The position numbers and the translations under genes are program-made. Below, in pieces: positions 8,779 to 16,971 of a stretch of 64,000 bases of DNA. Location: the NCBI GenBank assembly GCA_017649485.1, contig JAGCGS010000032.1, positions 44,439 through 108,438 on the forward strand. The letters are read 5' to 3'. Source of the DNA: Bacteroidaceae bacterium (GTDB taxonomy: Bacteria > Bacteroidota > Bacteroidia > Bacteroidales > Bacteroidaceae). Each line of letters starts with the position of its first letter. Position 1 is the stretch's first letter. The notes under the pieces were generated by a model. The model was given only the letters and a program-made list of their open reading frames with translations, was not told the origin of the DNA and made no database searches.

Positions 8779-11193
8779 TTATTTTATGAGATGCGATATG
8801 GTGGCAAACATGGTAACTATAGACGTGACACCTGTGCCTATGGCTAACCATCTTGATAAAGCATTTTCATCACGTGGAGCTTTAGTAGGTACAACAATCT
8901 CACAGCCAGGCTCAACCTTGCTAGTCTTTGCCAGTCCCATGGTACCATTCTGATATACAACATATGCGTGTTTCTTCTTGGCACGATTACCAAAACCACC
9001 CGCCTGTTTTATATAATACTTGTAACTCTTGCCTTCTTCAAATGCCACCGTGTTAGGAGAGCTCACATTGCCACTGATACGAACGGTGTGGTTAAAGCGT
9101 GGAACTATCAGACGGTCACCATCTACAAGTTCTATGTCCTGTGTTGAACCTGGATGTGCCAGTGCTTCATCTAAATGAATACCTACGGAATAGGTTTCTC
9201 CGAGAGTAACTTGATCAACATCAATAGAGTCTTTGCCACTTGCACTCTGCTCAGCAATTTGAAGAACGTTTTGTAGACGAGCACGTTCATCTTCGGTCAG
9301 GCGGCGCTCCAGACGTGCTCCTCTGACATAGGAACCTGGAATAACACCACCTGCTGCTTTGATAAGGTCAGACAAGCGTTGGTTTTTCTCCTCCATGGTG
9401 TAAGTGCCCTTGAAAGCAACCTCCCCCTCTATAGTAACATTAATTTGACTTTGGAAAACTGGGCTTGTCCTTACATGAACCACATCGTATGGCTGGAGCG
9501 TAAAGCTGCGGTCACCATCTACCACAAAGTTGTCTTTTAGAGCAAAGCTAAAGGTCTGAGCAAGTTCCATTGTAGCATCTCTGGCATTGGGGTCACGTAA
9601 CCGTCTTGCTACATCCACTTTTGCCGTAGAGGCTGCATCGGTAAGACCTCCTGCTTGAAGTACCAAATCTTCAATTGTCATTCCTTCTGCATATTCGAAT
9701 GTGCCAGGGAATACTACTTCGCCGTCGATTGTCAGCGTCCGGAGATTCTGGAGCTCAGCAATAGTAGGGATAAACAACACATCTTCGTTACGTAAAGTAA
9801 CATCTGGAGTTGTTCCATTCAAGATGCCTTCCACATCCACCGACGTTACTTCTTGTGTACGATTGGCTTTCATGCGGCGCAGTACAGCTCTGGAGGTCAA
9901 AGCCTCCTCTTTCAGACCAGAAGCGATTTCAATGAGGGAACGTACGGTTGTAACCTTCCCACCAAGGTGATACATGCCAGGTCTGTAGATGGCACCACGC
10001 ACTTCTACCATATTTTTATAGCGATCGATGATGGAATCCACAGAGATAGAGTCTCCATCAGTTAGCATGAAGTTTGCAAAATCCCCGTCTTCCACGTTAT
10101 ATACAGTGCGTAGGTCTTCGCTCTTGCGTATCACACGTAACAACTTCTTATAAGCATCACCTGTAAAGCCCCCGCTGTATTTCAAGAGGTTGTTAATGCT
10201 TTCAGTACTCCTCATTTCATAAGCCATAGGTCGTCTCACCTTGCCGCTGATGTCAACGATATTCTCATAAGCTCCGACCTGTATCACGTCGTTATCCATC
10301 AGTGTTACATTTCCTGCTAAACGTCCGTTGAGAATGAACTCATAAACATCAACTGCCGAAATCTGCTTGCCTTGACGATAGACTTTGATGTCGCGCAGGG
10401 TACCAAGTTCACTTATGCCTCCAGCCATATAAAGGGCGTGGAATACTGTAGCAAAGGCACTTAGAGTGTACGTGCCAGGAGTCTTTACCTCGCCAAGAAC
10501 GTTAACCACGATAGTTCGAGTCTGTCCAACGGTCACTTTTATCTCTGACTCAGAATAATAACGTCCCATCTTTTCAGCTATGCGACTTTGCGCGCCTCCA
10601 ACAGTCAGTCCACTTACAGATAGAGGTCCTATGTTGGGAATCGTCACATTACCATCAGGACTTACTGTCAGGGTTTGTGTTTCTTGCGTGGCTCCAAAAA
10701 CATCGATGATAAGTTGATCGCCTGGGCCTAAAACATAATTTTGTGGGGTGGCTATATTCATCTGTGGCTCGAAGGTAAGCAAACGGTTATTGAATATATC
10801 ACGCCCGAATACCTTTTTGCCTGTTTCTTCTACGGGAAACATAAAAAGGGAGTCATTGTCAATTATGTTAAGATTGGGCAACTGTTCTCCTACCTCCTTC
10901 AGAGGAGCATTGTTCACTCTCATGCGATTTTCGGCATCCTCGAACGCCCTATCTACGGCACCATCGATATTAGCACGCTCGAGCTGGCGGCTATAACGTT
11001 GCCGCATCTGTTGTATTTGGCTCATCGTTACTCCACGTTTGAGCAATTCTGTAGCAATGTCACTGTCTGACTTACCAGCTTGACGTTGCTGAATGGCGTA
11101 TTGCAGGATCTGCGAATCGCTCATTGTCTGTGCATAAGCTGTGATAAAGCAACTCATACACAAGGTGATTAAAAGAAATGCTTTTTTTATCAT
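8779..11193 (-). CDS. Polysaccharide export protein with Poly_export and six SLBB-type domains
   Basis: The 804-residue protein has a signal peptide (about 1-22, ending AYAQ), a helical region with repeated Q/R-rich segments to about 75, a Poly_export domain (YVLGPGDQLIIDVFG... to about 235) and then six SLBB-like units, each with a G-x-V...PG-T/x-Y pattern: VVNVLGEVKTPGTYTL, ISGKVRRPMAYEM, VRGAIYRPGMYHL, IDGEVVFPGTFEY, IEGEVAFKGTYTM and ISGNVSSPNTVAF. It ends with a hydrophobic segment. Wza-like proteins form the periplasmic and outer-membrane export channel. This one is much longer than E. coli Wza, as is usual in Bacteroidetes. Confidence 0.92.
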   Translation of the reverse strand: MIKKAFLLITLCMSCFITAYAQTMSDSQILQYAIQQRQAGKSDSDIATELLKRGVTMSQIQQMRQRYSRQLERANIDGAVDRAFEDAENRMRVNNAPLKEVGEQLPNLNIIDNDSLFMFPVEETGKKVFGRDIFNNRLLTFEPQMNIATPQNYVLGPGDQLIIDVFGATQETQTLTVSPDGNVTIPNIGPLSVSGLTVGGAQSRIAEKMGRYYSESEIKVTVGQTRTIVVNVLGEVKTPGTYTLSAFATVFHALYMAGGISELGTLRDIKVYRQGKQISAVDVYEFILNGRLAGNVTLMDNDVIQVGAYENIVDISGKVRRPMAYEMRSTESINNLLKYSGGFTGDAYKKLLRVIRKSEDLRTVYNVEDGDFANFMLTDGDSISVDSIIDRYKNMVEVRGAIYRPGMYHLGGKVTTVRSLIEIASGLKEEALTSRAVLRRMKANRTQEVTSVDVEGILNGTTPDVTLRNEDVLFIPTIAELQNLRTLTIDGEVVFPGTFEYAEGMTIEDLVLQAGGLTDAASTAKVDVARRLRDPNARDATMELAQTFSFALKDNFVVDGDRSFTLQPYDVVHVRTSPVFQSQINVTIEGEVAFKGTYTMEEKNQRLSDLIKAAGGVIPGSYVRGARLERRLTEDERARLQNVLQIAEQSASGKDSIDVDQVTLGETYSVGIHLDEALAHPGSTQDIELVDGDRLIVPRFNHTVRISGNVSSPNTVAFEEGKSYKYYIKQAGGFGNRAKKKHAYVVYQNGTMGLAKTSKVEPGCEIVVPTKAPRDENALSRWLAIGTGVTSIVTMFATISHLIK

Positions 11194-11204
11194 GATTGTT
11201 TGTT

Positions 11205-11876
11205 TTATTCTATTTTTTGTAGGAAAGCAGATGGAACATAGGCTGTGGCTATCAGTCCAACATTTGAAATAGTTACTATCACCCGCTGTTGCCCCTGAAC
11301 CCTGGCCACTTTTCCTTCAACTCCCTTGAATGTACCACCAATCACCTTGACTCTCTCTCCTCCTCTGAATTTGCACCGGCTTGATTCAACAAGCATAAGG
11401 TGCTCATTCATGTTACTCGTAGCTCTAATGAAGTTTTCCATTTCATTGGTAGGTATTACCAAAGGAGGGTTCTTCTCAGCTACGATGCTGAAATGATTGT
11501 AGTAAAATGACAGATAAGACAAGGCTGCGGTCTTATTAACATATTCTCGGGCTTTTTCTTCTGTTGTGTAAACAAACAACAGATTAGGAATAAGGTTTTC
11601 CAACACTCTTTTTCGCTTGCCGTTCAATATTTTATATGTAGTTCGCTTTGCCACATATCCGTAAGTGCCATCATCTACAATATAGTCAAGGGCTTTGTCT
11701 TCTCTGCCGTAAGAGGCTCGAAACACAAACCATTGTTTACCAATGTCATGGACATATCTTACCGACACCCCGGAGTCAGAGCTTTTAGCTTCGGGGATGG
11801 CATCGAAAGTAAAATCAATGCATGGAGATTGGATACCTTCTCCTGAGGCTTTCACATTAGACAATGTGATATCCAT
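11205..11876 (-). CDS. UpxY-family transcription antiterminator (NusG-like)
   Basis: The 223-residue protein has a NusG N-terminal domain (QWFVFRASYGREDKALDYI...) and a C-terminal KOW region (GGERVKVIGGTFKGVEGKVARVQGQQRVIV). UpxY proteins bind RNA polymerase at the start of capsule operons and prevent early termination. It is the first gene of the polysaccharide operon, as expected, and lies 11 bases before the export gene. About 45 residues precede the NusG domain. No invertible repeats were seen around its promoter and no UpxZ partner follows. Confidence 0.92.
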   Translation of the reverse strand: MDITLSNVKASGEGIQSPCIDFTFDAIPEAKSSDSGVSVRYVHDIGKQWFVFRASYGREDKALDYIVDDGTYGYVAKRTTYKILNGKRKRVLENLIPNLLFVYTTEEKAREYVNKTAALSYLSFYYNHFSIVAEKNPPLVIPTNEMENFIRATSNMNEHLMLVESSRCKFRGGERVKVIGGTFKGVEGKVARVQGQQRVIVTISNVGLIATAYVPSAFLQKIE

Positions 11877-11899
11877 GGCTTTTTGTTTCCAATGTGGGG

Positions 11900-11934
11900 C
11901 AAAGGTACGATTATTTTTTTATAATTCATACAAA
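11900..11934 (-). promoter_or_regulatory. Promoter of the polysaccharide operon
   Basis: On the minus strand TACCTTTG (11907-11900) matches the Bacteroidetes -7 box, with TTTG (11934-11931) upstream. The 23-base spacing is a little long. The box lies 23 bases before the UpxY start. Confidence 0.5.
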
Positions 11935-11949
11935 ATTCTTTTTTTTCCT

Positions 11950-11957
11950 TATCTTTG
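11950..11957 (+). promoter_or_regulatory. -7 box before the BIG2 lipoprotein gene
   Basis: TATCTTTG matches the Bacteroidetes -7 box 28 bases before the ATG at 11986. The upstream sequence is AT-rich, without a clear TTTG. Confidence 0.45.
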
Positions 11958-11985
11958 CAAGTGAGATAATATGCTTGATTAAGAC

Positions 11986-12954
11986 ATGAAACGATTAGCT
12001 TTTATTATATCCATGGTCTTGTCCTTGACGGCATGTGGTGGAGGATCAGGAGGGTCGAGTGGCATACCTTCAGAACCTATAAAACCAACGCCTATTCCAA
12101 CGCCAGCTCCAACACCTACTACTGTAGCGGTGACAGGTGTGAGCGTTAGCAAGTTAAGCCTTGTTATGGAAGTGGGTAACAGTGAGGATATTGCAGCTGT
12201 AGTATCACCTGACAATGCAAGCAACAAAAATGTGACCTGGAAATCTGAAGACCCTTCTGTTGCGACCGTAGCCAATGGGAAGATTACAGCAGTTGCTCCT
12301 GGAAATACTAATATTACAGTGACCACTGTCGATGGAGGTAAGACTGCAACTTGTAAAGTTACAGTTAATGATGCTACGGTCTCTGTAACAGGTGTTTCTT
12401 TAGATCAGACTAATTTTAGCTTAGATGTTGGTGGAGATAAAGCTACTTTGAAAGCTACCGTTATTCCAGAAGATGCAACCAACAAGAATGTGACTTGGGA
12501 GAGCAGTGATAAAGGCGTAGCTACAGTTAGCAAAGGAGTGGTGACGCCTGTAGCGGCAGGTAAGGCTACTATAACCGTAAAAACAGAAGATGGCGGTAAA
12601 ACGGCTACCTGCACTGTGACCGTTATTGCGCCAGAACCTGTATCTACACATGTCACAAGTGTTGCTCTTAACAGGGCAAGTATGACAATGGAAGCAGGTA
12701 CCTCAGAAACTTTGATTGTTACTGTCACTCCATCAGAAGCAACAAACAAAGAAGTTACTTGGTCAAGCAGCAAGGATTCTGTAGCATCTGTTGACAAAAA
12801 CGGTAAAGTCTCAGCGTTGTCAGCTGGCGAAGCAGTAATAACAGTGAAGACAAAAGATGGAGGGAAAACTGCAACTTGCAAAATTACTGTTATAGCAGCA
12901 TCTTCATCTGGTACATCAAGTGAAGATGTTTCTTCTTCTGGACAGGATTGGTAA
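11986..12954 (+). CDS. Lipoprotein with three BIG2 (Ig-like group 2) domains
   Basis: The 322-residue protein has a lipobox (LSLTACGGG, Cys17), a Gly/Ser/Pro/Thr linker to about residue 46, then three repeats of about 85 residues. Each has the BIG2 pattern V(T/S)GVSLxxxxLxLxVGxxxxLxATVxPxxATNKxVTWxSSD, ...GVVTPVAAGKATITVKTxDGGKTATC. It ends in a Ser-rich tail. BIG2 domains are surface-exposed spacers or adhesion modules. The M64 lipoprotein follows after 16 bases, so the two are probably co-transcribed and act at the cell surface. The role is not known. Confidence 0.88.
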   Translation: MKRLAFIISMVLSLTACGGGSGGSSGIPSEPIKPTPIPTPAPTPTTVAVTGVSVSKLSLVMEVGNSEDIAAVVSPDNASNKNVTWKSEDPSVATVANGKITAVAPGNTNITVTTVDGGKTATCKVTVNDATVSVTGVSLDQTNFSLDVGGDKATLKATVIPEDATNKNVTWESSDKGVATVSKGVVTPVAAGKATITVKTEDGGKTATCTVTVIAPEPVSTHVTSVALNRASMTMEAGTSETLIVTVTPSEATNKEVTWSSSKDSVASVDKNGKVSALSAGEAVITVKTKDGGKTATCKITVIAASSSGTSSEDVSSSGQDW

Positions 12955-12970
12955 AACCCTATAAAATGGT

Positions 12971-15217
12971 ATGGTTATGAAGAAATGTTTTTATATATTG
13001 ACTTTAGGTTTGTTGGCAGTACTGGCAAGCTGTTCAGATGAAGTTGTGCAAGCTTTGGAATCTGATAGTGTAAAGTGTTATTCTCAGTTCTTTGCCAACA
13101 TTGTTGACGAGATGGCTGATACTCGCTCCCTTTTGTTAAATGATAAAAAGATAGCTTTTGAAGAGAACGATGCAATTCAGTTATACGTTGATGAAGACAT
13201 AAAAATAGGCAAATTCTATACTTTAAAGTATCAAAAATCATCTAATTCTTTTAATGTTGGGCCAGGCTATGCACCTATTCCTGGTACTCAGTTTAATGCA
13301 ATTTTTCCAAGTGGTGCAGCATTCAACCCTACAAACAAAGTTTATGTAATCAATTTGGAACATAATAATAAATTTCGACGTGATACATTCTCAGCTACTC
13401 AGCTTATGCCTATGTGGGGAGATGGAAAAGGTGCAAATGTGCTGAATTTCTATCACATGGCTGGATTAATACGTTTTTCTATTTCAGGCTCTTTGAAGAT
13501 TTCTAAATTGACTTTGAAAGGTAATAATGGCGAGCAGATTGGTGGCGCAGCCGAGATAGACCCTACTCAGGCAAAACCAACACTTAAAATGGCGAATATG
13601 TATTCAAGCCTACCTCCCGCTTACGAGCAAGTGATGACTGTTGAGAATGTAGAACTAACAGAAACCCCGACTTATTTCTATTTTGTTGTACCTCCTATCA
13701 CTTTTACGCAAGGTATAACCCTTACGATTGAGGCTGAGGGTTTGCATCATCCGATTGTGAAGACCACTGACAAAACAGTTAAAATCGGTCGTGGTATGAT
13801 GAAGACTTTCACTTCTGTTGACGTTGATGATATCCTTCAGGCTGAGTCTGATGTGCAGCTGAATGCTCTAAAGGCCTTGTATCATAGCATGGGAGGTGAT
13901 AAATGGACTTCTAAAAAATGGGATATTACGAAACCTCTGAGCGATAGTGGTGCTTGGCCTGGTGTAGTGGCTAATGAAAAGGGTGTTGTTACGCAAATTG
14001 ATTTGAAAGGTTGTGGGTTGACAGGTACTATTCCTGCTGATATTGGTGACTTGATCTATCTGCAGGAAATAGATTTGTCTAATAATAATCTGACGGGTGG
14101 CATCCCCAAGGAAGTGGCTAATATCACTAACTTGAAGTCGTTCTATGTGAATAACAACAAAATGGATGGAGAAGTGCCTAAAGAGGTCTATACTTCTGAT
14201 ACTTGGGCACATGCAACGAGAAAGCTAAACCAACAAGCTGGTTATAATTTAAATACTAAGTATGTGTCTGCTGATTATTCTCATGATGGTGAGTGGAAAA
14301 TACTCCAAACCCATACTTCCGGGAAAGGTTATGGTATCCCTGTTGTAATAACTTGTGATGCGTTCTCTGATGGGAAGTACGCAGATTTCAATACGGAGGC
14401 TGTAAATGCTATGAATTACTTTTTCTCGATAGCTCCGTATAACGACTTTAGAGAGTATTTCGATGTCTATAGTTTGATGGCTGTGTCACCCAATAATGAA
14501 GTAGGGCTAAATCTGGCGTATGGGACTGTATATGATGGCGATTCTTATAGTATAGATTACAAAAAGGTTATGAGAAAAATAGAGACTTCGCCTCTTGGTA
14601 TGAGCTCCAATGTATTAGCTATTGTGCTGCTGAATGAAACGAATACTGTAAGACGTGCTAAATGTTTTATAAACTCTGATGGCTTCTCTGTAGCTATTGC
14701 TCCTGTAGATGAAAATCTAGAGGTGGTTATACACCATGAGGCAGGTGGTCATGGATTTGGTTTCTTGGCTGATGAATATTATTTGAGTGGAAGAGTTTAT
14801 GGTTCTGCAGAAAGAGCAGATCTTGATAATCGTCATAATTTAGGTTGGAGTTTGAATCTATCTTACAACAACACCAAAACGGCTGTACCCTGGAAAGATT
14901 TGTGGATTCCTGCTTATGAACCGGAGAATATTGGCGTTTATGCTGGTGGGGATGGTTCTTATTCAAGTGGCGTATATCGTTGTACTGAGAATAGTACAAT
15001 GAGAGATCAGTATGAATTTGACAAGTTTAATCCTCAGAGCCGTTGGCTGATATTCAGGCGAATTGTTGAAATGGCTGGTTATGCAACCCCTTCTATCGAT
15101 GATTTCATGACTTATGATGCTCACAACATTTCATATCTACCTCCAGTAGCCACCACCCGTAACTATGTAGAAAAGCAAGAGCATCTGTTAGGTGCTCCTC
15201 CAGTCATGTTGAAATAA
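12971..15217 (+). CDS. M64-family (IgA-peptidase-like) lipoprotein with fimbrillin-like and leucine-rich regions
   Basis: The 748-residue protein has a lipobox (LAVLASCSDE, Cys about 20-22), a fimbrillin-like beta domain to about residue 280 (SRSLL-type start, LNFYHMAGLIRFSI), a short leucine-rich segment at about 340-405 (LKGCGLTGTIPADIGDL, LSNNNLTGGIPKEV), and then an M64-type metallopeptidase domain. The zinc motif at about residue 588 reads HHEAGGHGFGFLADEY. Its second histidine sits one residue later than in a plain HExxH, a form I associate with this family. M64 enzymes cleave host glycoproteins such as IgA in other bacteria; the substrate here is unknown. An alternative start is the ATG at 12977. 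Confidence 0.82.
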   Translation: MVMKKCFYILTLGLLAVLASCSDEVVQALESDSVKCYSQFFANIVDEMADTRSLLLNDKKIAFEENDAIQLYVDEDIKIGKFYTLKYQKSSNSFNVGPGYAPIPGTQFNAIFPSGAAFNPTNKVYVINLEHNNKFRRDTFSATQLMPMWGDGKGANVLNFYHMAGLIRFSISGSLKISKLTLKGNNGEQIGGAAEIDPTQAKPTLKMANMYSSLPPAYEQVMTVENVELTETPTYFYFVVPPITFTQGITLTIEAEGLHHPIVKTTDKTVKIGRGMMKTFTSVDVDDILQAESDVQLNALKALYHSMGGDKWTSKKWDITKPLSDSGAWPGVVANEKGVVTQIDLKGCGLTGTIPADIGDLIYLQEIDLSNNNLTGGIPKEVANITNLKSFYVNNNKMDGEVPKEVYTSDTWAHATRKLNQQAGYNLNTKYVSADYSHDGEWKILQTHTSGKGYGIPVVITCDAFSDGKYADFNTEAVNAMNYFFSIAPYNDFREYFDVYSLMAVSPNNEVGLNLAYGTVYDGDSYSIDYKKVMRKIETSPLGMSSNVLAIVLLNETNTVRRAKCFINSDGFSVAIAPVDENLEVVIHHEAGGHGFGFLADEYYLSGRVYGSAERADLDNRHNLGWSLNLSYNNTKTAVPWKDLWIPAYEPENIGVYAGGDGSYSSGVYRCTENSTMRDQYEFDKFNPQSRWLIFRRIVEMAGYATPSIDDFMTYDAHNISYLPPVATTRNYVEKQEHLLGAPPVMLK

Positions 15218-15239
15218 TATATTCATACTTTTTCTTTAT

Positions 15240-15283
15240 GGGAAAGGTCTCTACTCTTATGGGAGAAAAGCCTTTCCCTTTTT
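15240..15283 (+). terminator. Terminator after the M64 gene
   Basis: GGGAAAGG (15240-15247) pairs with CCTTTCCC (15271-15278), followed by TTTTTA on the plus strand. An inner TCTC/GAGA pair extends the hairpin. It lies 23 bases after the stop at 15217. Confidence 0.75.
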
Positions 15284-15485
15284 ACTGCTTTTTCTGCGAT
15301 GGGCGATTTGCACGACGCTTACGGATTTCAGCTTTCATTTTTGCAGAAGCAGACTTATGGGCACCAGTGATATAAGTCTTCTTCTTTGCCTTCGTTTTAA
15401 TCTTATTTGTTTGTTGAGGCTTGTCTTTCTTGCCTTTAAACACCACGCCATGCACGATGATATGTTCTATATCTTCTCCTGCCAT
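15282..15485 (-). CDS. Small basic protein of unknown function
   Basis: A 67-residue frame starts at the ATG at 15485, 11 bases after the DUF4468 gene stop, so it is probably its operon partner. The start MAGEDIEHIIVHGVVFKG is followed by a strongly basic tail rich in Lys, Arg and Gln (KTKAKKKTYITGAHKSASAK). There is no signal peptide or membrane segment. I do not recognise the family; nucleic-acid or ribosome binding is possible from composition alone. A longer reading would overlap the DUF4468 gene and was not used. Confidence 0.55.
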   Translation of the reverse strand: MAGEDIEHIIVHGVVFKGKKDKPQQTNKIKTKAKKKTYITGAHKSASAKMKAEIRKRRANRPSQKKQ

Positions 15486-15496
15486 AATTGTTGGGA

Positions 15497-16747
15497 TTAA
15501 TGCGTTTCTACATTTGTTATTTCTCCGACGAAAATGTTGGCACGACCTCTGCCAGGCTTTTCTTTCGTTACATTTTGACACCTCATTACCACTGACGGTT
15601 GATTAGTGCCGTTGGGGTAGAAGGCCACCATATATTCCTTTGCCTGCATGAGCGGCTGATAATTCTGGTCGGGGGTCAGAATGGTATTGATAAATCTTTT
15701 GCCATCTTTAGATGAGAGATAACCTCCGGCATTGGCAGTCATAGTTGTACGATTGAATTCGTCATCACCAATGATGATTACCAATCGTCCATTGCTGGCT
15801 TGGATCTTGTCGGCGGTCAGCTCTGGGAATAGTTCTGCTGAAACCTCTGGCTTCGCAGCATCTTCCACCTTTACAGCTTCAACCACAGGTTTAAGCTTTT
15901 CTTCTTGAGGATTAATAACCTCCTCTGCTTTAGTTTCTTCTACTTCAACCTCCTCTGCTTTAGTTTCCTCTATAGCCTTTACTGATTCTTCCACCTTTAC
16001 AGCTTCAACCACAGGAATGTTGGGATTAATGGCAGGAGCAGCTGCTTTAGGTTGAGGCTTGACCGGTGTTGTTTCTACAATATTAACCCGATTATCCACT
16101 ACAGCTACAGCATTAGAATTGCGAGTTTCCTCTGGCTTCCCATCGGTCTTTACAATAGTAAAACCACTTAGGGCTTTCTGTAAGCTCTCATTCATATCAT
16201 CCACGAAATCAACAGTTTTTCTACGCCACTTGGCAAATCCTCTCGCCAATCGACTTTGATCTTTCGTTAGTGCAACTTCATCAGAGATCCAATCCTCCGC
16301 TACATAAATCTCTTTCTCATTAGGATAATCATAACGGATGTTCTTGATTTGCAGAACACACTTTCCGTCGTTGCAGTCGGCCACCATCTGATACATCACT
16401 TTCGTGCGGTCGAGAGATAAAGCAGAATTTGAAAACACGATATACTCTTCTCCATTAGCTGCCAGTTGTCCTTTCTCCTCGTTAGTATATGCTACACGAC
16501 TCTTGTTTGCATTCTGCTGCATACGGCTATCCATCCATTCTTTCGTCTTGGCATATACTTCGTCCTTGCTCATGCCTGATATACTGAACTCCTTGGAAAA
16601 TACAATTTTACCGTTAACCTCAGGCACAGCACCTTTCAGGTAGTAAGAATCCTCATGATTGGCATTCTCATTCTTTTGTGCCAATAATTGCTGTGGCAAA
16701 CAGAGTGCCAAAGAAGCTATACAGATAGAGATGAAAGTGTTCTTCAT
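15497..16747 (-). CDS. DUF4468 domain protein, secreted, with repetitive acidic tail
   Basis: The 416-residue protein has a signal peptide (to about 24, LLAQK), then a DUF4468 domain at about 45-150 (FSISGMSKDEVYAKTKEWMD... LQIKNIRYDYPNE). A low-complexity stretch at about 245-300 contains two copies of PVVEAVKVE and tandem EETKAEEV units. A C-terminal region (about 305-416) is related in style to the first domain (RLVIIGDDEFNRTT, MQAKEYMVAFYPNG). DUF4468 proteins are common in Bacteroidetes, and their function is not established. Confidence 0.75.
   Translation of the reverse strand: MKNTFISICIASLALCLPQQLLAQKNENANHEDSYYLKGAVPEVNGKIVFSKEFSISGMSKDEVYAKTKEWMDSRMQQNANKSRVAYTNEEKGQLAANGEEYIVFSNSALSLDRTKVMYQMVADCNDGKCVLQIKNIRYDYPNEKEIYVAEDWISDEVALTKDQSRLARGFAKWRRKTVDFVDDMNESLQKALSGFTIVKTDGKPEETRNSNAVAVVDNRVNIVETTPVKPQPKAAAPAINPNIPVVEAVKVEESVKAIEETKAEEVEVEETKAEEVINPQEEKLKPVVEAVKVEDAAKPEVSAELFPELTADKIQASNGRLVIIIGDDEFNRTTMTANAGGYLSSKDGKRFINTILTPDQNYQPLMQAKEYMVAFYPNGTNQPSVVMRCQNVTKEKPGRGRANIFVGEITNVETH
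15862..16015. repeat. Two identical 28-base copies in the DUF4468 gene
   Basis: The same 28 bases occur at 15862-15889 and 15988-16015, encoding the two PVVEAVKVE copies. Between them lies a 30-base tandem repeat (units starting at 15917 and 15947) that encodes the ETKAEEV copies. All copies keep the reading frame. Confidence 0.85.
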
Positions 16748-16773
16748 AATGATGCTCTATTAATCAACACTGC

Positions 16774-16781
16774 AAAGATAA
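16774..16781 (-). promoter_or_regulatory. -7 box of the DUF4468 gene
   Basis: The minus strand reads TATCTTTG 27 bases upstream of the ATG at 16747, with a T-rich stretch about 20 bases further upstream. Confidence 0.45.
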
Positions 16782-16872
16782 GGATTTCCCGATAAAAACC
16801 CCTACACAATACCTTGAATCTTGCACTTTTTGCACAAAAATACCATGTTTGTGCAAAATATTTGTCCAATTC

Positions 16873-16904
16873 CTTGTTTCGTATTGATTATTGTTCTACT
16901 TTTG
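16873..16904 (+). promoter_or_regulatory. Promoter of the FadL-type porin gene
   Basis: CTTG (16873-16876), a 20-base spacer and TACTTTTG (16897-16904) match the Bacteroidetes promoter pattern. The leader is about 60 bases. Confidence 0.55.
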
Positions 16905-16971
16905 CAGCCGTTTTCTGGAGAATGCTCCAAAAAATGCGAAAAATTAACCATTATTATAAATAGGTAAGAAG

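Noticed and set aside
11877-11985. Invertible promoter before the capsule operon
   Set aside because: Such switches are known in Bacteroides capsule loci, but no flanking inverted repeats are visible here and no invertase is near.
12405-12881. 158-residue open frame opposite the BIG2 repeats
   Set aside because: It arises from the repeated codons of the BIG2 domains on the plus strand.
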